From Fibrobacter sp. UBA4375 (GTDB lineage Bacteria > Fibrobacterota > Fibrobacteria > Fibrobacterales > Fibrobacteraceae): a stretch of DNA of 26,154 nt. Shown one piece after another: positions 24,011 through 26,154 of the stretch (position 1 is its first letter; each line of letters begins with the position of its first letter). Position numbers and translations under genes: made by a program. The stretch is from the NCBI GenBank assembly GCA_002391195.1, contig DGRZ01000078.1:109811-135964 (forward strand), in the 5' to 3' direction. Under the pieces are notes generated by a model. That model was not told the DNA's origin. It worked only from the letters and a program-made list of their open reading frames with translations, and searched no databases.

Positions 24011-24156
24011 CGAGAACCTGGGGCCTTTGTGAGCAACAAAGCCCCAGTTATTGAACTGGGGCGGTTGCGAGAGGACTAGCCAGTCCGGCCTTTTATACGA
24101 GAATCTAGGCTAGTCCGGTCGTCACCCTGCTCCAGGTTCGAGTCCTGGCACCCGCA
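24011..24156 (+). ncRNA. Structured RNA unit A with tRNA-Arg 3' end
   Basis: A 146-bp unit identical to unit B (24209) at 144 positions. It ends with a copy of the tRNA-Arg 3' part (24129-24156: T arm plus CACCCGCA). Predicted pairings are: GAACCTGG (24014-24021) with CCAGGTTC (24132-24139); GCCCCAGTT (24041-24049) with AACTGGGGC (24054-24062), loop ATTG; and GGACTAGCC (24073-24081) with GGCTAGTCC (24108-24116). GCGGTTG (24061-24067) could pair with CACCCGC at 24149-24155 with one mismatch, which would make an acceptor-like stem. An intrinsic terminator follows at once. The absence of any coding frame, the dense stems and the sharp identity limits support an RNA gene; its function is unknown and I know of no matching family. 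Confidence 0.6.
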
Positions 24157-24157
24157 T

Positions 24158-24195
24158 AAAAAAGGCCCCTCTCGGCAAGAGAGGGGTCTTTTTTA
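24158..24195 (+). terminator. Terminator 2 (after unit A)
   Basis: CCCCTCTC (24166-24173) pairs with GAGAGGGG (24179-24186), loop GGCAA. The stem extends with G-T and G-C pairs and A6/T6, then continues into T. Its sequence differs from terminators 1 and 3. Confidence 0.9.
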
Positions 24196-24208
24196 TTCTG
24201 AGTAAGGT

Positions 24209-24354
24209 CGAGAACCTGGGGCCTTTGTGAGCAACAAAGCCCCAGTTATTGAACTGGGGCGGTTGCGAGAGGACTAGCCAGTCCGGCCTTTTATACGAGA
24301 ATTTGGGCTAGTCCGGTCGTCACCCTGCTCCAGGTTCGAGTCCTGGCACCCGCA
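24209..24354 (+). ncRNA. Structured RNA unit B with tRNA-Arg 3' end
   Basis: A second 146-bp copy of unit A with two substitutions, both near 24303-24306 just 5' of the GGCTAGTCC strand (CTAGG in A is TTGGG in B). All stems listed for unit A are intact. The tRNA-Arg 3' copy is 24327-24354. The 5' flank (AGTAAGGT) differs from that of unit A, while the 3' flank keeps only TAAA before a different terminator. Confidence 0.6.
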
Positions 24355-24357
24355 TAA

Positions 24358-24399
24358 AAGGAAGGGTCGGCCATTCGGTCGGCCCTTTCTTTTTTTTTA
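24358..24399 (+). terminator. Terminator 3 (after unit B)
   Basis: GGGTCGGCC (24364-24372) pairs with GGTCGGCCC (24377-24385) with two G-T pairs, loop ATTC, followed by an A/T-extended base and a T9 run. Confidence 0.9.
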
Positions 24400-24417
24400 T
24401 ACCGACGATAGGGCGAG
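24397..24417 (+). repeat. Leader repeat shared by units A and C
   Basis: The 21 bases here match 23994-24014, upstream of and into unit A, with one difference (TTATACCGACGATA then G or T, then GGCGAG). Unit B lacks it. It starts in the T run of the preceding terminator and ends where the structured unit begins. Confidence 0.65.
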
Positions 24418-24517
24418 CCCTCCCTTACCGTGCAGCCACCGAAGGTGGCCGCGAAAATAACCCGCTGACCCGAGGTCCTTGTTAGAAGGTGGCGGGTTAT
24501 TGAGCGCCGGGAGGGTC
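24414..24517 (+). ncRNA. Structured RNA unit C (unrelated body, shared leader)
   Basis: About 100 bases with no plausible coding frame. CCCTCCC (24418-24424) pairs with GGGAGGG (24509-24515) as a closing stem. Inside are GCCACC/GGTGGC (24435-24440 with 24444-24449, GAA loop) and AATAACCCGC/GCGGGTTATT (24456-24465 with 24492-24501), the latter enclosing two short hairpins. It follows the leader shared with unit A and ends at a terminator. It has no tRNA 3' copy. It may be an RNA gene of the same array; no known family is recognised. Confidence 0.5.
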
Positions 24518-24518
24518 T

Positions 24519-24547
24519 TAGGGAGGGTGATTCACCCTCCCTATTTT
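24519..24547 (+). terminator. Terminator 4 (after unit C)
   Basis: TAGGGAGGGT (24519-24528) pairs with ACCCTCCCTA (24534-24543) around GATTC, then TTTTC. The AGGGAGGG strand could also pair with CCCTCCC at 24418-24424. Confidence 0.8.
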
Positions 24548-24562
24548 CTCAATGTAAATAAG

Positions 24563-24632
24563 ATTTTATCAAAATTGTAGCAATTAGGTAACAATTGTTT
24601 GCACGATTCCCCGTCATGATTTGATAAAATTG
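24563..24632 (+). promoter_or_regulatory. Inverted repeat and -10 of the XRE gene
   Basis: ATTTTATCAAA (24563-24573) and TTTGATAAAAT (24620-24630) are a perfect 11-bp inverted repeat. The downstream arm contains TAAAATTG (24625-24632), a near match to TAnnTTTG, ending five bases before the ATG. ACAATTGT (24591-24598) is a further palindrome. This arrangement fits autoregulation and a very short or absent leader. Confidence 0.45.
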
Positions 24633-24637
24633 GCCCC

Positions 24638-24985
24638 ATGACTCATAACCATGACATCTTTTGCATAGCATTCCAGAAGCTGGTGCTGCGGACGAGAAAG
24701 GAGTCATTTATATCTCAGAAACAGCTGTCCATGGAATCAGGTTTGACGAGGCAATTCATTTCCATGATGGAAAGCGGCAAGCGCATTCCATCATTCGAAA
24801 GTTTTTGCCTTCTGGCTCGGGGTTTGGGTATTTCTCCGGTAGAAATGACGGAGAAATTTCGTTCCATCTACGAAAGGGAGTATCGTAGCATGGAAGAAAA
24901 GCTGAGGAGGCTTTCCAGGAAGGAGGTCCTGCTGGCGGCCGACAAGGTCCGCAGTGCGGAATACATAAAACAACTCCGGGGCTAG
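24638..24985 (+). CDS. XRE-family helix-turn-helix regulator
   Basis: A 115-residue protein with an HTH_3 domain at about residues 13-70: L-R-T-R-K-E, S-Q-K-Q-L-S-M-E-S-G-L-T-R-Q-F-I-S-M-M-E (the two DNA-binding helices), G-K-R-I-P-S and L-A-R-G-L-G-I-S. A charged C-terminal helix (about 75-112, rich in E, R and K) may dimerise. It has no strong ribosome-binding site. The perfect inverted repeat around its promoter is a plausible operator for the protein itself. Its position directly after the RNA array makes it a candidate regulator of those units; that is inference. Confidence 0.85.
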   Translation: MTHNHDIFCIAFQKLVLRTRKESFISQKQLSMESGLTRQFISMMESGKRIPSFESFCLLARGLGISPVEMTEKFRSIYEREYRSMEEKLRRLSRKEVLLAADKVRSAEYIKQLRG

Positions 24986-25314
24986 GTCCCAAAGTGGTTA
25001 AATTTGAAACATTACAAAAACACGTTTCAAAATTAAACGCCAAAAATCTAAGTGAAATGGGATTTTAGGTGGGCTTGTTTCCTAAGTAGCAAATTTTTTG
25101 CCAAAAATCGGGAATTTGGCCAGAAAACACCATAAATCGGAAGCTCGTTTGTCGTTATCGGGGAGCATAACGCGGTTTTCGCCCCTTGATATGGAACTTG
25201 CAAGTTTTGGCACGGAAATTGCTGATTTGATGGCGAAAACAAAAACGCCCTTCTGGGCAGTGTTTAAACAAAGGGCCCCGCGAAAGCGGCCGTCCGCAAA
25301 AAAGGAAAAGTAAA
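24986..25314. other. Intergenic region before groES, no gene seen
   Basis: This 329-bp gap holds TTTGAAAC (25003-25010) and GTTTCAAA (25024-25031) as an inverted repeat. GCCAAA (25100-25105) and TTTGGC (25115-25120) form another; GCCAAAAATC occurs twice. Close to groES, CCGC-GAAA-GCGG (25278-25289) forms a tetraloop hairpin, followed by an AAGGAAAAG ribosome-binding site. I see no CIRCE element and no clear promoter. Confidence 0.6.
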
Positions 25315-25596
25315 ATGATCAAGCCTTTAGCAGATCGAATCGTTGTCAAGCCGGCAGAAGCCGAACAGAAGACCTCCTCGGGTCTCTTCATTCCGGATAA
25401 CGCCAAGGAAAAGCCCATGCAGGGCAAGGTCGTGGCCGTGGGCCCGGGCCGCAAGAACGACAAGGGCGAAATCGTCCCCATGGAAGTCAAGGTGGGCGAC
25501 GTGGTGCTCTACGGCAAGTACAGCGGCACCGAAGTCACCGTTGATGGCGAAAACTACCTCATTGTGAAGGAACCGGACGTCATCGCTACTCTGTAG
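25315..25596 (+). CDS. groES: Co-chaperonin GroES
   Basis: A 93-residue GroES, the heptameric lid of the GroEL folding chamber. The N-terminal I-K-P-L-A-D-R-I-V-V-K, the mobile loop (E-Q-K-T-S-S-G-L-F-I-P), the G-K-V-V-A-V-G-P-G strand and the closing Y-L-I-V-K-E-P-D-V-I-A-T-L match the family throughout. A purine-rich ribosome-binding site precedes it. groEL follows, separated by 119 bp that include a heptad element. Confidence 0.97.
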   Translation: MIKPLADRIVVKPAEAEQKTSSGLFIPDNAKEKPMQGKVVAVGPGRKNDKGEIVPMEVKVGDVVLYGKYSGTEVTVDGENYLIVKEPDVIATL

Positions 25597-25601
25597 CATA
25601 A

Positions 25602-25683
25602 GAGAGACTAGAGATTAGAGGCTAGGGGCTAGAGGAAATAATCGCGGCTCCGCCGCCCTAGACCCTAGATCCTAGCCCCTCTA
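25602..25683. repeat. Heptad-repeat palindromic intergenic element 5 (TAGAGAT/CCTAGAC words)
   Basis: The left arm has 7-bp words GAGAGAC, TAGAGAT, TAGAGGC, TAGGGGC, TAGAGGA. The right arm, on the plus strand, has CCTAGAC, CCTAGAT, CCTAGCC: the inverse orientation. The core is a hairpin GCGGC (25644-25648), TCC, GCCGC (25652-25656) without a T run. The element lies between groES and groEL. Confidence 0.8.
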
Positions 25684-25715
25684 AAAAGTTTAAAACAAGA
25701 AAAAGGAACAACAAA

Positions 25716-26154
25716 ATGGCAAAGCAACTCAAGTTTGATGTGGCGGCTCGCGAATCCCTCATGAGGGGCGTGGACAAGCTCGCCAACGCTGTCAAGGTAA
25801 CTCTCGGTCCCAAGGGCCGTAACGTGATGATCGCCCGCTCCTTCGGTGCACCCAACGTGACGAAGGACGGCGTGACTGTCGCTAAGGAAGTGGAACTGGA
25901 AGACGCCTACGAAAATCTCGGCGCCCAGATGGCCAAGGAAGTCGCGAACAAGACTTCTGACGCTGCCGGTGACGGTACCACCACCGCTACGGTGCTCGCC
26001 CAGGCCATCACCCGCGAAGGCCTCAAGAACGTGGCCGCCGGTGCAAACCCGATGGACATCAAGCGCGGTATGGACGCTGCGGTTGACGCCGTCATCAAGG
26101 AAATCGGCAAGATGGCCGTGAAGATCAACGGCAAGGAACACATTGCCCAGGTCG
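25716..26154 (+). CDS. groEL: Chaperonin GroEL (3' truncated)
   Basis: The frame runs off the window end after 146 residues, so it is partial. M-A-K-Q-L-K-F-D-V-A-A-R-E-S-L-M-R-G, V-K-V-T-L-G-P-K-G-R-N-V, T-K-D-G-V-T-V-A-K-E and the ATP-binding D-G-T-T-T-A-T-V-L-A are all typical of the GroEL equatorial domain. AAAAAGGA ends about eight bases before the ATG. It is downstream of groES as in the usual operon. Confidence 0.97.
   Translation, partial: MAKQLKFDVAARESLMRGVDKLANAVKVTLGPKGRNVMIARSFGAPNVTKDGVTVAKEVELEDAYENLGAQMAKEVANKTSDAAGDGTTTATVLAQAITREGLKNVAAGANPMDIKRGMDAAVDAVIKEIGKMAVKINGKEHIAQV

Noticed and set aside
24011..24354. CRISPR array
   Set aside because: Only two long copies 198 bp apart with terminators between them; no short repeats with unique spacers and no cas genes.
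25098..25313. 71-codon plus-strand open frame before groES
   Set aside because: Low-complexity basic tail arises from the groES ribosome-binding region, and no ribosome-binding site or family was seen; intergenic.
24986..25314. CIRCE heat-shock operator upstream of groES
   Set aside because: No TTAGCACTC-N9-GAGTGCTAA-like repeat could be found by eye.

Overview
The window is almost certainly from a Fibrobacter (phylum Fibrobacterota). Two genes carry the FISUMP domain (Fibrobacter succinogenes major paralogous domain; core T-D-S-R-D-G ... G-N-x-x-W-M-A-x-N-L). A third encodes a TIGR02147/DUF4423 regulator, a family first defined as a Fibrobacter paralogous family. Housekeeping genes set among secreted lipoproteins of unknown role, and -10 elements of the form TAnnTTTG, fit this assignment.

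Layout. 1-3557: a cell-envelope cluster (5'-truncated STAS protein with a C-terminal membrane anchor, a degenerate M23/LytM-like protein, a lipoprotein), a Nudix hydrolase and a small membrane protein. 3650-7064: a phosphohexomutase, a secreted protein with a Lys/Glu repeat tail, and YebC. 7205-9948 (minus): operon obg-smpB-N-acetylmuramoyl-L-alanine amidase. 9989-12440 (minus): TIGR02147 regulator overlapping a lipoprotein gene. 12707-16183: a likely accessory operon of an unknown protein and two FISUMP proteins, one of them a lipoprotein with nine YwqK/MORN-like repeats. 16251-17990: an AAA/DUF4143-type ATPase with its own promoter in an inverted repeat. 17987-23766 (minus): argC, a YchJ-family SEC-C protein, a TPMT-like methyltransferase, rlmN and a class A penicillin-binding protein. 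23841-24547: tRNA-Arg(ACG) followed by an unusual array of structured non-coding modules. 24638-26154: a small XRE regulator, groES and the start of groEL.

Two features stand out. First, downstream of tRNA-Arg are two 146-bp units that differ at only 2 positions. Each ends in a copy of the 3' part of the tRNA (T arm, acceptor strand and A73) and each is followed by its own intrinsic terminator. A third structured module with a shared leader and a fourth terminator follows. Sequence identity stops sharply at the unit edges while the terminators differ in sequence, so these look like paralogous RNA genes (or tRNA-derived cassettes) rather than a simple tandem duplication. Second, six intergenic regions hold degenerate tandem repeats with an exact 7-bp period. 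In four of them a left arm and an inverted right arm flank a core, which is a hairpin or terminator in three. The words differ between loci but keep the 7-bp period.

No mobile-element gene, rRNA or CRISPR array was seen. All functional calls come from reading motifs; no database search or folding program was run.
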